Of a stretch of DNA of 64,000 nucleotides, positions 54,056 through 63,065 are shown piece by piece. The notes under the pieces were generated by a model. The model worked only from the letters and a program-made list of their open reading frames with translations, was not told the origin of the DNA and did no database searches. Source of the stretch: an uncultured Lachnospiraceae bacterium. Lineage in GTDB: Bacteria; Bacillota; Clostridia; Lachnospirales; Lachnospiraceae. The DNA is taken from the NCBI GenBank assembly GCA_934292725.1, contig CAKQXY010000008.1, positions 32,519 through 96,518 of the forward strand, given 5' to 3'. The stretch's first letter is position 1, and each line of letters opens with the position of its first letter. A program made the translations under genes and the position numbers.

Positions 54056-54592
54056 ATGATATGGAGCAGTCACAGCCAGTATGGGCTGTATCATCAGTCA
54101 TCACGCTTTCGGCCTCAGACACCACAGGATGCATTAATCGCCCAAAGGCTTGAGGAAGCAGCAGATGAGATTCAAACGCAGTACTGGAAAAGCCTCTATC
54201 CAGAAAAAATAAAAAAGATACAGCAGGAAATTGAACATACTTGTGATGAGCTTGATTATGCAGGAAGCTTTATTTATGATGAATATCCAGATAAAATAAA
54301 TCTTAATCGAACAGGACGTCAAATCTGTGAGCGTCTTAGAAAAAATGAGGAGTTTAGAGAAATACCAATAGAGGATCTATTTGAGGCAAGCGGACACGAT
54401 GCATTTATGCCTCCGCCCCCGCCACCGTCACCGTTTGGGCCACCGCCACCACCACCGCCATTTGGTCCTCCTCAGGGACCACCGCCGCCTAGGCCGCCAA
54501 GACAGCAAAGCTGGCTAGAGGATATAGTAAGTGTACTTTTATATCAGGAGATTGCAAGAAGAAGGTGCAGACGATGCAGAGGACGATATTGA
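54056..54592 (+). CDS. Proline-rich protein of unknown function
   Basis: A 178-residue protein: a charged helical region (residues 25-115, ERLEEAADEIQ-like), then a proline-rich segment near 120-150 made of runs of six to seven Pro alternating with SPFG, PFGPPQG and RPPRQQ, and a basic tail with ARRRCRRCRGRY. No signal peptide. GAAAGG is about 8 bases before the ATG. The layout recalls spore-associated or RNA/surface-binding tails in Gram-positive bacteria, but I recognise no family. Confidence 0.7.
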   Translation: MIWSSHSQYGLYHQSSRFRPQTPQDALIAQRLEEAADEIQTQYWKSLYPEKIKKIQQEIEHTCDELDYAGSFIYDEYPDKINLNRTGRQICERLRKNEEFREIPIEDLFEASGHDAFMPPPPPPSPFGPPPPPPPFGPPQGPPPPRPPRQQSWLEDIVSVLLYQEIARRRCRRCRGRY

Positions 54593-54617
54593 TGTTAACG
54601 GCAGTATAAAAAAAGAC

Positions 54618-54646
54618 TTGTGATTTTACCAGATTGCAAGTAAAAT
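54618..54646 (+). promoter_or_regulatory. Promoter of the 853-residue envelope protein
   Basis: TTGTGA (54618-54623) and TAAAAT (54641-54646), spacer 17 bases, about 50 bases before the TTG start. Confidence 0.55.
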
Positions 54647-54698
54647 AAAGCCATAACAAGACCCTGTTAATAGGGGAAAAGAAAGGTATGGTTTTGAT

Positions 54699-57260
54699 TT
54701 GAAAAAGCTAATTCGAAGGATTCTGCTGCTGCTTTTTATTTTTGCAGCTGCATTTGGCAGTTTTGTCGTATATCAGCAGTATACACAGAAAACACAGCAG
54801 ACAGACAGCTACGAAACAATGCAGTCAGGCACACTTGCCGCTGTAAGGCTTAAGTATCTTACAGATAACAGCAATACTCTGCGTGGTTATACACAAAAGA
54901 TGGATGTTTCCACGATGAGGGGCTGTATTACGCCCCTGTCGCAGGAACATAAATTGTCTATCCAGATCGATCAGGCAGAGAATGTCGGTCAGGTTTCTTA
55001 TGAAGTAAGAGGTCTTGACGGCACACGTCTTGTAGAGGATGGCGTGATAAGCGGATGGGAAACGGATGGCAGCACTATGAAGACACAGCTGCAGCTTTCC
55101 AATCTGGTAGATGATGGCAATGAATATCAGTTTATTCTATGTGTAAATCAGAAAGAAAAACCTGTCTATTATTATAGCAGAATTATTTATCTGACAGATG
55201 AACATACAGAAAGCCTCGTCAACTTTGCACACGATTTCTGGCAGGCATCAATTGATGGAAATAGTGATTTTGTTGTCAACTACATACAGCCAAATGAGAC
55301 GATGGGAACAGATGATTTCAGCTACGTGAATCAGCATTCAAGAAGTGGTATGATCACGTGGAAGGGTCTTACGGTTGAGGCTGGAACAGTAGAGACGACA
55401 CTTACGGAGTTAAGTGACAGTCAGGCAAGTGTTACATTGACCTATCCTGTAACAATAAGTAACGGCACAGACAGCAAAACATGTATGGTGAATGAAAATT
55501 ATGTTGTGCGTTTTCGAAGTGATGTGATTTATCTTCTTGATTTTGAACGCCATGTAAAAGAGCAGTTTTCGGTAGCAGCACCAGTGTATGCAAAGGGTGT
55601 ACTGCAGCTTGGCATTACAGATGAGGAAGTATCCAAGATGGCATCAGATGATGAAAATATTCAGGCATACGTGTATGACGGACAGCTGTTTGCATCAAAT
55701 GAAAAAGATAATTCATTAAGTCTGATTTATACATATCAGGATGGAGCTGAGGATAAATCATTGTTAGATGGGTACAAGCTGCAGCCAATTCGTGTTGAAA
55801 ACAGCGGCGATATTTACTTTATGGCATATGGTTATCACAACAGAGGAAATCACGAGGGACAGGTTGGCGTCAGCTTCCTTCATTATAAATGTGAGACAGC
55901 CTGTATTGATGAAATCTTTTACATTCCAGTTACATTCTCAGAAGATATCCTCATGAAAAATATGGGAACACTTGCCTATGTCAATAATGAGTCTGATTTG
56001 ATGTATCTTTTGTATCAGAGTACTGTGTATTCTATCGATTTAAGCAGTGGAGAGAAGGCACAGCTTGCTAAGGCATCAAGTGCAGGAAGCTTTTACTCCA
56101 ATAAATCAAGCAGTCTTATTGCCTGGGAGGAGGGCGATGAGGGATATGCAGGCGTGATTAGAATTGCCGATCTAAGCACTGGAGAAACGTACCGTATCGG
56201 TGCGGGAGATGGTGAGTTTGTCCAGATTCAGGGCTTTTTGGGCAACGATCTGGTGTATGGCACAGGAAGAAAGAGTGATGTGTTGACACAGGCTGGACAG
56301 GTAGTGCATAAGCCTATGTATAAGCTGGCAATACTTTCATTTGATGAAGACATGGCACAGTCTGGTGCATATCAGATGGATGGATATTATATAGAAGGAA
56401 CACAAATTTTGGAGAACCAGCTAAACATTTATCGTCTTACGAAGAACAACGCGTCTGGAAGCTATGAAGAAGCGGCTGATGATCAGATGTTTTTCAATAA
56501 TCGAAGCGATAAGAAGGTTACAAGCTTAACAAAGAGTAAAATAGCAGATGATTTCCAGAAGGTGTGGTCTATTAGTCTTCCACTCGATACAGAAAAGGTG
56601 CAGACAAATGGAACACTTTGCAAGATTCGCGATGCAGCTGCTTCATATCAGTTAAACTTAGATGATGGTGATCAGGAGCGTCTTTACTATGTATATGCCA
56701 AGGGACGCTTACAGCAGATTGACAGTGTGCTTGCAGATGCTATTGACACCGCATATGATCAGATGGGGGTAGTTGTAGATGATAGGGCAAGCTATGTGTG
56801 GACAAGAGGAACTAGAGCGCTGAGTAAAAATCTAACATTTGAAGAACAGCAGGCAAAAAGTGCAGAAGACAGTTTAAGAGCATGCTTAGAGATTCTTATT
56901 TCGGCTGAGGGCGGAAAGGTTTCTTTAGTAGAAGGACTTTTGAACGAGAAGACAGCAGTTGAGGATATTATGACTCAGGCAATAGAGGCTGAAAACACAA
57001 AGGATACATCAAAAAGTGTAAGCGGCCGTGCAGAAAATCTAAGAGGCTGCAGTGTAACGCAGATTTTATATTATATCAACGAAAATCATCTGGTGCTTGC
57101 AGTTACTGGAGACAGCAGTGCGCTATTGCTTACAGGCTATGACACAAAAAATGTAAGCGTGTATGATCCTGTTACATCAGAGACTACTACGATGGCAATT
57201 GCTGATGCACAAGAATATTTTGAGGCATATGACTGTGCGTTCTTTGCATGGATAAAATAA
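54699..57260 (+). CDS. Large envelope protein with C39-like C-terminal domain
   Basis: An 853-residue protein with an N-terminal membrane anchor (KKLIRRILLLLFIFAAAFGSFVVYQQY) and an extracytoplasmic remainder: an immunoglobulin-like segment near 75-165 (LSIQIDQAENVGQVSYEVRGLDGTRLVEDGVISGW), long beta-rich repeats and a C-terminal segment near 785-853 (RGCSVTQILYYINENHLVLAVTG...TGYDTKNVSVYDP) like the Cys-peptidase C39-like fold. The usual His before TGYD is absent (ALLLTGYD), so peptidase activity is doubtful. The start is TTG at 54699 with GAAAGG 12 bases upstream; an ATG at 54688 reads only four codons. Possibly a wall or spore surface component. Confidence 0.75.
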   Translation: MKKLIRRILLLLFIFAAAFGSFVVYQQYTQKTQQTDSYETMQSGTLAAVRLKYLTDNSNTLRGYTQKMDVSTMRGCITPLSQEHKLSIQIDQAENVGQVSYEVRGLDGTRLVEDGVISGWETDGSTMKTQLQLSNLVDDGNEYQFILCVNQKEKPVYYYSRIIYLTDEHTESLVNFAHDFWQASIDGNSDFVVNYIQPNETMGTDDFSYVNQHSRSGMITWKGLTVEAGTVETTLTELSDSQASVTLTYPVTISNGTDSKTCMVNENYVVRFRSDVIYLLDFERHVKEQFSVAAPVYAKGVLQLGITDEEVSKMASDDENIQAYVYDGQLFASNEKDNSLSLIYTYQDGAEDKSLLDGYKLQPIRVENSGDIYFMAYGYHNRGNHEGQVGVSFLHYKCETACIDEIFYIPVTFSEDILMKNMGTLAYVNNESDLMYLLYQSTVYSIDLSSGEKAQLAKASSAGSFYSNKSSSLIAWEEGDEGYAGVIRIADLSTGETYRIGAGDGEFVQIQGFLGNDLVYGTGRKSDVLTQAGQVVHKPMYKLAILSFDEDMAQSGAYQMDGYYIEGTQILENQLNIYRLTKNNASGSYEEAADDQMFFNNRSDKKVTSLTKSKIADDFQKVWSISLPLDTEKVQTNGTLCKIRDAAASYQLNLDDGDQERLYYVYAKGRLQQIDSVLADAIDTAYDQMGVVVDDRASYVWTRGTRALSKNLTFEEQQAKSAEDSLRACLEILISAEGGKVSLVEGLLNEKTAVEDIMTQAIEAENTKDTSKSVSGRAENLRGCSVTQILYYINENHLVLAVTGDSSALLLTGYDTKNVSVYDPVTSETTTMAIADAQEYFEAYDCAFFAWIK

Positions 57261-57339
57261 GGAAAGTAAGTTATGTTTTTGTAGGAATTTTTTCCTAAAA
57301 AAGTGGCTGATTGCGCTCTACTGTTATAAAAATTTTGCA

Positions 57340-57368
57340 TTGCACAAAACAGTCATACTCTGTATAAT
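57340..57368 (+). promoter_or_regulatory. Promoter of guaA
   Basis: TTGCAC (57340-57345) and consensus TATAAT (57363-57368), spacer 17 bases, followed by an 85-base leader in which I see no purine riboswitch. Confidence 0.8.
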
Positions 57369-57461
57369 AAAAAAGAAAAAGTATGAAGCATTGTTTGCCC
57401 GCCAGAAAGCATAGTGCATCGAGGATGAGAGCAGACGATAACAAAAGCAGGAGGAATTGCA

Positions 57462-59003
57462 ATGGAGAAGGAGTCGGTTATTGTACTAGACTTTGGTGGT
57501 CAGTATAATCAGCTGATTGCACGCCGCGTGCGCGAGTGCAACGTATACTGTGAGGTAAAGCCTTACACGATGAGCCTGGAAGAGATCAAAAAAATAAATC
57601 CTAAGGGAATCATCTTTACTGGTGGTCCAAACAGCGTTTATGATGAAAAGTCACCACATTATGACAAAGCCATTTTTGAATTGGGTATTCCGATTCTTGG
57701 TATTTGCTATGGTTCACAGTTAATGGCATGGAGTCTTGGCGGAACTGTAGAGACAGCACCGACAAGTGAGTATGGACATACAGAGGTGGAGGTTGACACA
57801 GAGGACGCTTTATTTGAAGGCGTATCAAAGACAACTGTTTGCTGGATGAGCCATACCGACTACATTGCAAAGGCACCGCAAGGTTTTCGCGTGACTGCGC
57901 ATACACCTGTATGCCCGGTAGCCGCAATGTCCTGCCCAGAGAGAAAGCTGTATGCAACACAGTTCCATCCGGAAGTTATGCATACAGCAGAGGGTATGAA
58001 GATGCTCTCAAACTTCGTATACAAGGTTTGCGGATGTCACGGAGATTGGAAGATGTCTTCGTTTGTAGAGACAACAATCGCACAGCTGCGTGAGCGTATC
58101 GGTAATGGCAAGGTTCTTTGTGCATTATCCGGCGGAGTAGATTCTTCTGTTGCAGCCGTACTTCTTTCTAAGGCAATCGGCAAGCAGCTGACTTGTGTAT
58201 TTGTAGATCATGGTCTGCTTCGTAAAAATGAGGGCGATGAAGTTGAGGCTGTATTTGGACCAAATGGCTCATATGAGTTAAACTTTATTCGTGTCAATGC
58301 ACAGCAGCGCTATTATGAGAAGTTAAAGGGCGTTACAGAGCCAGAGGCAAAGAGAAAGATTATAGGTGAGGAGTTCATCCGCGTATTCGAGGAAGAGGCA
58401 AGAAAGATCGGCGCTGTCGACTATCTGGTACAGGGAACCATTTACCCGGATGTTATCGAGTCTGGTCTTGGAAAGTCAGCTGTTATTAAGTCTCACCACA
58501 ACGTAGGAGGACTTCCGGACGTAGTTGATTTCAAGGAGATCGTAGAGCCGCTTCGTATGCTGTTTAAGGATGAGGTTCGTAAGGTAGGATTAGAGCTTGG
58601 TATTCCGGAATATCTTGTATATCGTCAGCCATTCCCAGGTCCGGGTCTTGGAATCCGTATTATCGGAGAGGTAACAGAGGAGAAGGTAAAGATCGTTCAG
58701 GAGGCTGATTATATCTACCGCGAGGAGATCGCAAAGGCAGGTTTGGATAAGGGTCTTGGCCAGTATTTTGCAGCACTTACAAACATGAGAAGTGTTGGTG
58801 TTATGGGTGATTTCCGTACCTATGATTACGCAATTGCACTTCGCGCTGTAAATACCTCAGATTTCATGACTGCTGACGCAGCGCAGCTTCCGTGGGAAGT
58901 ACTTGGAAAGGTAACAAACCGTATCGTTAATGAGGTAAAGGGTGTAAACCGCGTAATGTACGACTGCACAGGAAAGCCGCCGGCAACAATAGAATTCGAG
59001 TAA
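57462..59003 (+). CDS. guaA: GMP synthase, glutamine-hydrolysing
   Basis: A 513-residue enzyme converting XMP to GMP with glutamine and ATP. The glutaminase domain has the catalytic Cys in [11 protein letters not shown] near residue 83 and the His/Glu in FHPEVMHT near 170. The ATP-pyrophosphatase P-loop is [12 protein letters not shown] near 225, and the dimerisation domain has [13 protein letters not shown] and ends in TIEFE. AGGAGG lies 7 bases before the ATG. It is complete; a second, shorter paralogue lies 1.5 kb downstream. Confidence 0.97.
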   Translation: MEKESVIVLDFGGQYNQLIARRVRECNVYCEVKPYTMSLEEIKKINPKGIIFTGGPNSVYDEKSPHYDKAIFELGIPILGICYGSQLMAWSLGGTVETAPTSEYGHTEVEVDTEDALFEGVSKTTVCWMSHTDYIAKAPQGFRVTAHTPVCPVAAMSCPERKLYATQFHPEVMHTAEGMKMLSNFVYKVCGCHGDWKMSSFVETTIAQLRERIGNGKVLCALSGGVDSSVAAVLLSKAIGKQLTCVFVDHGLLRKNEGDEVEAVFGPNGSYELNFIRVNAQQRYYEKLKGVTEPEAKRKIIGEEFIRVFEEEARKIGAVDYLVQGTIYPDVIESGLGKSAVIKSHHNVGGLPDVVDFKEIVEPLRMLFKDEVRKVGLELGIPEYLVYRQPFPGPGLGIRIIGEVTEEKVKIVQEADYIYREEIAKAGLDKGLGQYFAALTNMRSVGVMGDFRTYDYAIALRAVNTSDFMTADAAQLPWEVLGKVTNRIVNEVKGVNRVMYDCTGKPPATIEFE

Positions 59004-59041
59004 CAAAAAGGCTCTCCACATATTATTAGAGAGTTAAGTAT

Positions 59042-59080
59042 ACCCGTTGGAGAACAGGTCGTTTTCCAACGGGTTATTTT
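59042..59080 (+). terminator. Terminator of guaA
   Basis: A 10-bp stem ACCCGTTGGA/TCCAACGGGT with a 13-base loop followed by TATTTT. Confidence 0.8.
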
Positions 59081-59115
59081 AAGTCAGTTTGAATTAAGTT
59101 CAGAAAGGGGACTTT

Positions 59116-60318
59116 ATGTATAATACTATTGTAACACTTAAAAAGGGCGAAGGCAGAACGATCAAATCTGGCGGTGCCTGGATTTTTGATAATGAAATAG
59201 AAACCATTATGGGAAGATTTACAAATGGAGATATTGTAACTGTACATGATTTCGACGGATATCCTATGGGAAATGGCTTTATCAATCAAAATTCTAAAAT
59301 TCGTATTCGTATGATGACTCGCAAAGCAGATCAGGCAATTGATCATGATTTTTTAACAATGCGCGTGAAAAATGCATGGGATTACCGTAAGACAACGGTA
59401 GATACTTCATCTTGCCGAATTATTTTTGGCGAAGCAGATTTTCTTCCGGGACTTGTCATTGATAAATACGAAGATGTTCTGGTAGTGGAATGTCTGGCTC
59501 TTGGCATGGAAGCTTTTAAAGAAGAGATTGTGGGAATTTTAAAGGAACTTCTTCTAAAAGATGGCATCTCAATCCGCGGAGTCTATGAGCGCAGTGATGC
59601 AAACGAGCGTACAAAAGAGGGACTGCCAAAGGTAAAGGGCTTTATCGGGGATGAATTTGACACTACTGTGGAAATTATCGAAAACGGTGTGCATTATCTT
59701 GTAGATGTGGCAAATGGTCAGAAAACCGGCTTCTTCCTTGATCAGAAATATAATCGTCTTGCTATGCAGCGTATATGCAAAGGCAAAAAGGTATTGGATT
59801 GTTTTACACACATGGGAACATTTGCATTAAATGCAGGTATTGCCGGTGCAAGTGAAGTTACCGGACTTGATATTTCTGAATACGCAGTTTCTCAGGCAGA
59901 AGCCAATGCACGCTTAAACGGACTTCAGGATACAGTTCATTTTCGCTGCGCGAATGTGTTAGATGAATTACCAAAACTTGCTGCAGCAGGCGAAAAATAT
60001 GACGTAGTTATCCTTGATCCGCCTGCTTTTACAAAATCAAGAGAAGCTACTAAGAATGCCATCAAGGGTTATCGTGAAATCAATATGAAGGGACTTAAGC
60101 TTGTAAAAGACGGTGGCTATTTGGCTACTTGTTCCTGCTCTCATTTCATGACACAGGAGCTGTTAGCAAAAACCGTAAAAGAAGCAGCAAAAGCAACACA
60201 TAAAAGACTTCGTCAGGTGGAATTTCGCACACAGGCTCCAGACCATCCGATTCTGTGGGCAGCTGATGAAAGCTATTATTTAAAGTTCTTTATTTTCCAG
60301 GTCGTGGAGGAAAAATAA
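59116..60318 (+). CDS. RlmI-type 23S rRNA methyltransferase (SAM-dependent, class I)
   Basis: A 400-residue protein: a PUA domain near 1-75 (TLKKGEGRTIKSGGAWIFDNEIE), a central EEHEE-type region and a class I methyltransferase domain near 170-400. SAM motifs KVLDCFTHMGTFALNAGIAG, VTGLDISEYAVSQAEANARLNG and VVILDPPAF are present, and the catalytic Cys is in ATCSCSHFM. This set is that of RlmI, which makes m5C in 23S rRNA. AAAGGGGA precedes the ATG by 5 bases. It has its own terminator and is flanked on both sides by GMP synthase genes. Confidence 0.92.
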   Translation: MYNTIVTLKKGEGRTIKSGGAWIFDNEIETIMGRFTNGDIVTVHDFDGYPMGNGFINQNSKIRIRMMTRKADQAIDHDFLTMRVKNAWDYRKTTVDTSSCRIIFGEADFLPGLVIDKYEDVLVVECLALGMEAFKEEIVGILKELLLKDGISIRGVYERSDANERTKEGLPKVKGFIGDEFDTTVEIIENGVHYLVDVANGQKTGFFLDQKYNRLAMQRICKGKKVLDCFTHMGTFALNAGIAGASEVTGLDISEYAVSQAEANARLNGLQDTVHFRCANVLDELPKLAAAGEKYDVVILDPPAFTKSREATKNAIKGYREINMKGLKLVKDGGYLATCSCSHFMTQELLAKTVKEAAKATHKRLRQVEFRTQAPDHPILWAADESYYLKFFIFQVVEEK

Positions 60319-60319
60319 T

Positions 60320-60376
60320 GAGCCAGCGGGGACAGGAACGGTGGATTTTTACCTGTCCCCGATGGCTCATTTTCTT
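60320..60376 (+). terminator. Long terminator hairpin, REP-like
   Basis: A 17-bp stem with one mismatch (GAGCCA-CGGGGACAGG against CCTGTCCCCG-TGGCTC), a 15-base loop and an ATTTTCTT tail. The CGGGGACAGG core recurs, in the complementary sense, in the gap after the second GMP synthetase. Confidence 0.85.
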
Positions 60377-60385
60377 AAATAAAGG

Positions 60386-60414
60386 TTGTCAAATATTTTT
60401 GTATTAGGTATAAT
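60386..60414 (+). promoter_or_regulatory. Promoter of the second GMP synthetase
   Basis: TTGTCA (60386-60391) and consensus TATAAT (60409-60414), spacer 17 bases, about 70 bases before the start codon. Confidence 0.8.
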
Positions 60415-60483
60415 GAAATGGCAAATGGCATCGGAAAAATCAGTAAGCCAAAAATTAAGGAAAAGAATAAGGAGGAGTTTTAT

Positions 60484-61473
60484 ATGAATGTTACTGAAAT
60501 TAGACGCCCGGCTGATATGGAGAGAATTACAACGCCAGAACTTGCCAAGGCCTTTATTGAGGAGCAGGTTGCATTGATTAAAGAGCAGGTGGGAGATAAG
60601 AAGGTTCTTCTGGCACTATCTGGTGGAGTTGATTCATCTGTTGTTGCAGCACTTTTAATCAAAGCAATTGGTCAGCAGCTTGTATGTGTTCATGTTAATC
60701 ATGGTCTGCTTCGCAAGGGTGAGCCAGAGCAGGTAATTGAAGTGTTCCGTAATCAGATGAATGCAAATCTGGTTTATGTTGATGCAACAGATCGTTTCCT
60801 TGATAAATTAGCAGGAGTTGATGATCCTGAGAAAAAGAGAAAGATTATTGGCGGAGAATTTATTGAAGTATTTGCTGAAGAGGCAAGAAAGCTTGACGGA
60901 ATTGAATTTTTAGCACAGGGTACGATTTGGCCGGATATTCTTGAGTCAGAAGAAGGCATTAAGGCACATCACAATGCAGGCGGACTTCCGGAAGATATGG
61001 CTTTTGAGCTTGTAGAGCCAGTCAGAATCCTTTTCAAGGATGAGGTTCGTGTTGTTGGTGATGAGCTTGGTCTGCCTCATGACATGGTTTATCGTCAGCC
61101 ATTCCCAGGACCGGGACTTGGTGTTCGTTGTCCGGGAGCTATTACACGTGATCGTCTTGAAGCAGTGCGCGAGTCTGATGCAATTCTTCGTGAGGAGTTT
61201 GACAAGAACGGACTTGCAGGAAAAATCTGGCAGTATTTCACCGTTGTTCCGGAATTTAGATCAACTGGAATTAAAAACGGAAAGCGTGCTTTCGAGTGGT
61301 GCTGTATTGTACGTGCAGTATGTTCAACTGACGTTATGACAGCAACAGCTGCTGAGATTCCACATGAAGTGATGGTTCATATTACAGACCGTATCACACA
61401 TGAAGTTGCAGGAATCAATCGTGTTCTGTATGATTTTACACCAAAGCCTACAGGAACAGTTGAGTTTGAGTAA
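60484..61473 (+). CDS. GMP synthetase-like protein without glutaminase domain
   Basis: A 329-residue paralogue of GuaA that starts near the ATP-pyrophosphatase domain: P-loop [22 protein letters not shown] near residue 46, then [26 protein letters not shown] and C-terminal TGTVEFE. The glutaminase domain is missing, as in archaeal two-subunit enzymes, and no stand-alone amidotransferase gene is adjacent. It may use free ammonia, borrow a glutaminase, or act on another substrate. The ATG at 60484 has AAGGAGG 8 bases upstream. It is complete, not a broken guaA copy, and has its own promoter. Confidence 0.88.
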   Translation: MNVTEIRRPADMERITTPELAKAFIEEQVALIKEQVGDKKVLLALSGGVDSSVVAALLIKAIGQQLVCVHVNHGLLRKGEPEQVIEVFRNQMNANLVYVDATDRFLDKLAGVDDPEKKRKIIGGEFIEVFAEEARKLDGIEFLAQGTIWPDILESEEGIKAHHNAGGLPEDMAFELVEPVRILFKDEVRVVGDELGLPHDMVYRQPFPGPGLGVRCPGAITRDRLEAVRESDAILREEFDKNGLAGKIWQYFTVVPEFRSTGIKNGKRAFEWCCIVRAVCSTDVMTATAAEIPHEVMVHITDRITHEVAGINRVLYDFTPKPTGTVEFE

Positions 61474-61492
61474 TTAAAATAATGGCGTCCCT

Positions 61493-61632
61493 GTCCCCGT
61501 GGTTCACTTGATTTTGCTTTTGAAATATGATATATTAGCCATAGGCAAAAGATATTGTCACGTCCACGATTGGTCGCCAAAACGAAACCCCCCAGTGTTG
61601 CCGCACTGGGGGTTTTTGTCCTCGTGGTTCAC
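61493..61632 (+). repeat. REP-like repeat pair
   Basis: GTCCCCGTGGTTCAC (61493-61507) and GTCCTCGTGGTTCAC (61618-61632) are 15-base direct repeats differing at one base. The first is preceded by TCCCT, complementary to the GGGGACAGG core at 60326-60336. The terminator lies between them. They resemble fragments of REP elements spread by Y1-type transposases; no such gene is in the window. Confidence 0.5.
61585..61617 (+). terminator. Terminator after the second GMP synthetase
   Basis: A 9-bp stem CCCCCAGTG/CACTGGGGG with a 6-base loop, A-run before and T-run after. Confidence 0.92.
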
Positions 61633-61650
61633 ACTAAAGTGAATAAAAAG

Positions 61651-61660
61651 TGAATATTCA
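61651..61660. promoter_or_regulatory. Possible operator upstream of the AlbA_2 regulator
   Basis: TGAATATTCA is a perfect 10-bp palindrome just before the -35 element, beside AAGTGAA-type direct repeats (61636-61686). Confidence 0.4.
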
Positions 61661-61670
61661 TCATATACTA

Positions 61671-61698
61671 TTGAAAAAAGTGAAAAATAGAGTATAAT
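61671..61698 (+). promoter_or_regulatory. Promoter of the AlbA_2 accessory module
   Basis: TTGAAA (61671-61676) and TATAAT (61693-61698), spacer 16 bases, 32 bases before the start codon. Confidence 0.7.
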
Positions 61699-61729
61699 AT
61701 AGGTGAACTGTTAAGAGGAGGGACGATGT

Positions 61730-63046
61730 ATGCAGTATGAAAGTGAACGTGTTGAATATAAATTGCAAATGGTCGATGATATTTATAAGGAAGTTATTGC
61801 ATTTGCAAATACGGATGGTGGTGTTATCTACATTGGCATTGATGATAACGGTAATTTGATCGGTATTGATAATGTGGATGAAACTTACACGCGTTTGACC
61901 AATGGTATTCGTGATGCTATCGCACCGGATGTAACAATGTTTGTGCGGTATGTCCTGCAAGATAACAAAGTTATCCGAATAGAAGTTGGAGAAGGCAGTT
62001 ACAAGCCTTATTACTTGAAGTCCAAGGGAATGAAGTCGAATGGCGTTTATGTTCGCCAAGGTGCATCTAGCGTACAGGCATCTCCAGATCAGATACGCAA
62101 AATGATCAAAGATTCAGACGGTGATGTATTTGAGGAAATGCGTACAGTTGTACAGGAATTGTCTTTCGAGGAGGCAGAGCGTACTTTCAAACGATATAAG
62201 GTTGATTTCTCAGAAGAAAAGTATATTGCGCTTGGTCTTCGTAATATTGACGACGATCAGTACACCAACTTGGCTATGATTCTGTCAGATCAGTGCCAAC
62301 ATACTATAAAAATTGCTGTGTTTGGTGACGAAGCAAATATTACCTTTAAGGATGCAAAGGAATTCGGTGGTTCTATCTTCAAACAGCTTGATGATAGTTA
62401 TGCGTATTTGACACTCTGCAACCGCACTGCTGCTACATTCAAGGGTTTAGAGAGAGTTGAACTTCCAGATTACCCAGAAGATGCTTTACGTGAGGCATTG
62501 CTCAATGCAATTATCCATCGCGACTACAGCTACAGTGGCAGCATTATTATTAATGTCAATGACTTTGGAATAGAATTTATTTCGATTGGAGGTCTTTTGC
62601 CGGGGCTTTCTGCCGATGATATCCGTAATGGCATTTCTCAGCCACGCAATCGCAAGTTGGCTGAAATCTTTCATCGTTTAAGGTTGATTGAATCCTATGG
62701 TACTGGTATTCGCAAAATTTATACACTTTACAAAAATTGTGCTGTGCAGCCACGCATCGAAGTTACAAACAACACATTCAAACTGGTATTGCCGAACATG
62801 AATGCCAGTGGCTCCATTACCGGGCATGTACCGGAAAAATCTGAAAAAGCACCTGTGGTAATCACTCCACAAATGAAAATGGTGATAGATTATTTGACTG
62901 AGTATGGAGAAATGACAGACGAAGATCTGCAGGAACTATTGAACATTAAGAAGACAAGAGCCTATCTTCTTGCCCGTCAGATGAGTGAAAATGGGTTGAT
63001 TGATATTATCGGAAGAGGTGCTGCAAAAAAGTATAAGCTGAAGTAA
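61730..63046 (+). CDS. AlbA_2 (Schlafen-type) ATP-binding putative regulator
   Basis: A 438-residue protein: N-terminal AlbA_2 domain (ESERVEYKLQ, EVIAFANTDGGVIYIGIDDNGNLIGI, GVYVRQGASSVQAS, residues 1-125), a GHKL-type ATPase segment near 245-315 (LREALLNAIIHRDYSYSGSIIINVNDFGIEFISIGGLLPG) and a C-terminal winged-helix-like part near 380-438 (GEMTDEDLQELLNIKKTRAYLLARQMSENGLIDIIG). This is a common regulator-like arrangement found next to defence and mobile genes; ligand and target are unknown. AGAGGAGGG is 6 bases before the ATG. It heads the module with the DUF4869 gene. Confidence 0.9.
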   Translation: MQYESERVEYKLQMVDDIYKEVIAFANTDGGVIYIGIDDNGNLIGIDNVDETYTRLTNGIRDAIAPDVTMFVRYVLQDNKVIRIEVGEGSYKPYYLKSKGMKSNGVYVRQGASSVQASPDQIRKMIKDSDGDVFEEMRTVVQELSFEEAERTFKRYKVDFSEEKYIALGLRNIDDDQYTNLAMILSDQCQHTIKIAVFGDEANITFKDAKEFGGSIFKQLDDSYAYLTLCNRTAATFKGLERVELPDYPEDALREALLNAIIHRDYSYSGSIIINVNDFGIEFISIGGLLPGLSADDIRNGISQPRNRKLAEIFHRLRLIESYGTGIRKIYTLYKNCAVQPRIEVTNNTFKLVLPNMNASGSITGHVPEKSEKAPVVITPQMKMVIDYLTEYGEMTDEDLQELLNIKKTRAYLLARQMSENGLIDIIGRGAAKKYKLK

Positions 63047-63065
63047 TTTAAAGGAGTAAGATTTC

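Noticed and set aside
57369..57461. Purine riboswitch in the guaA leader
   Set aside because: The leader lacks the conserved core of purine riboswitches; only a promoter and ribosome site are visible.
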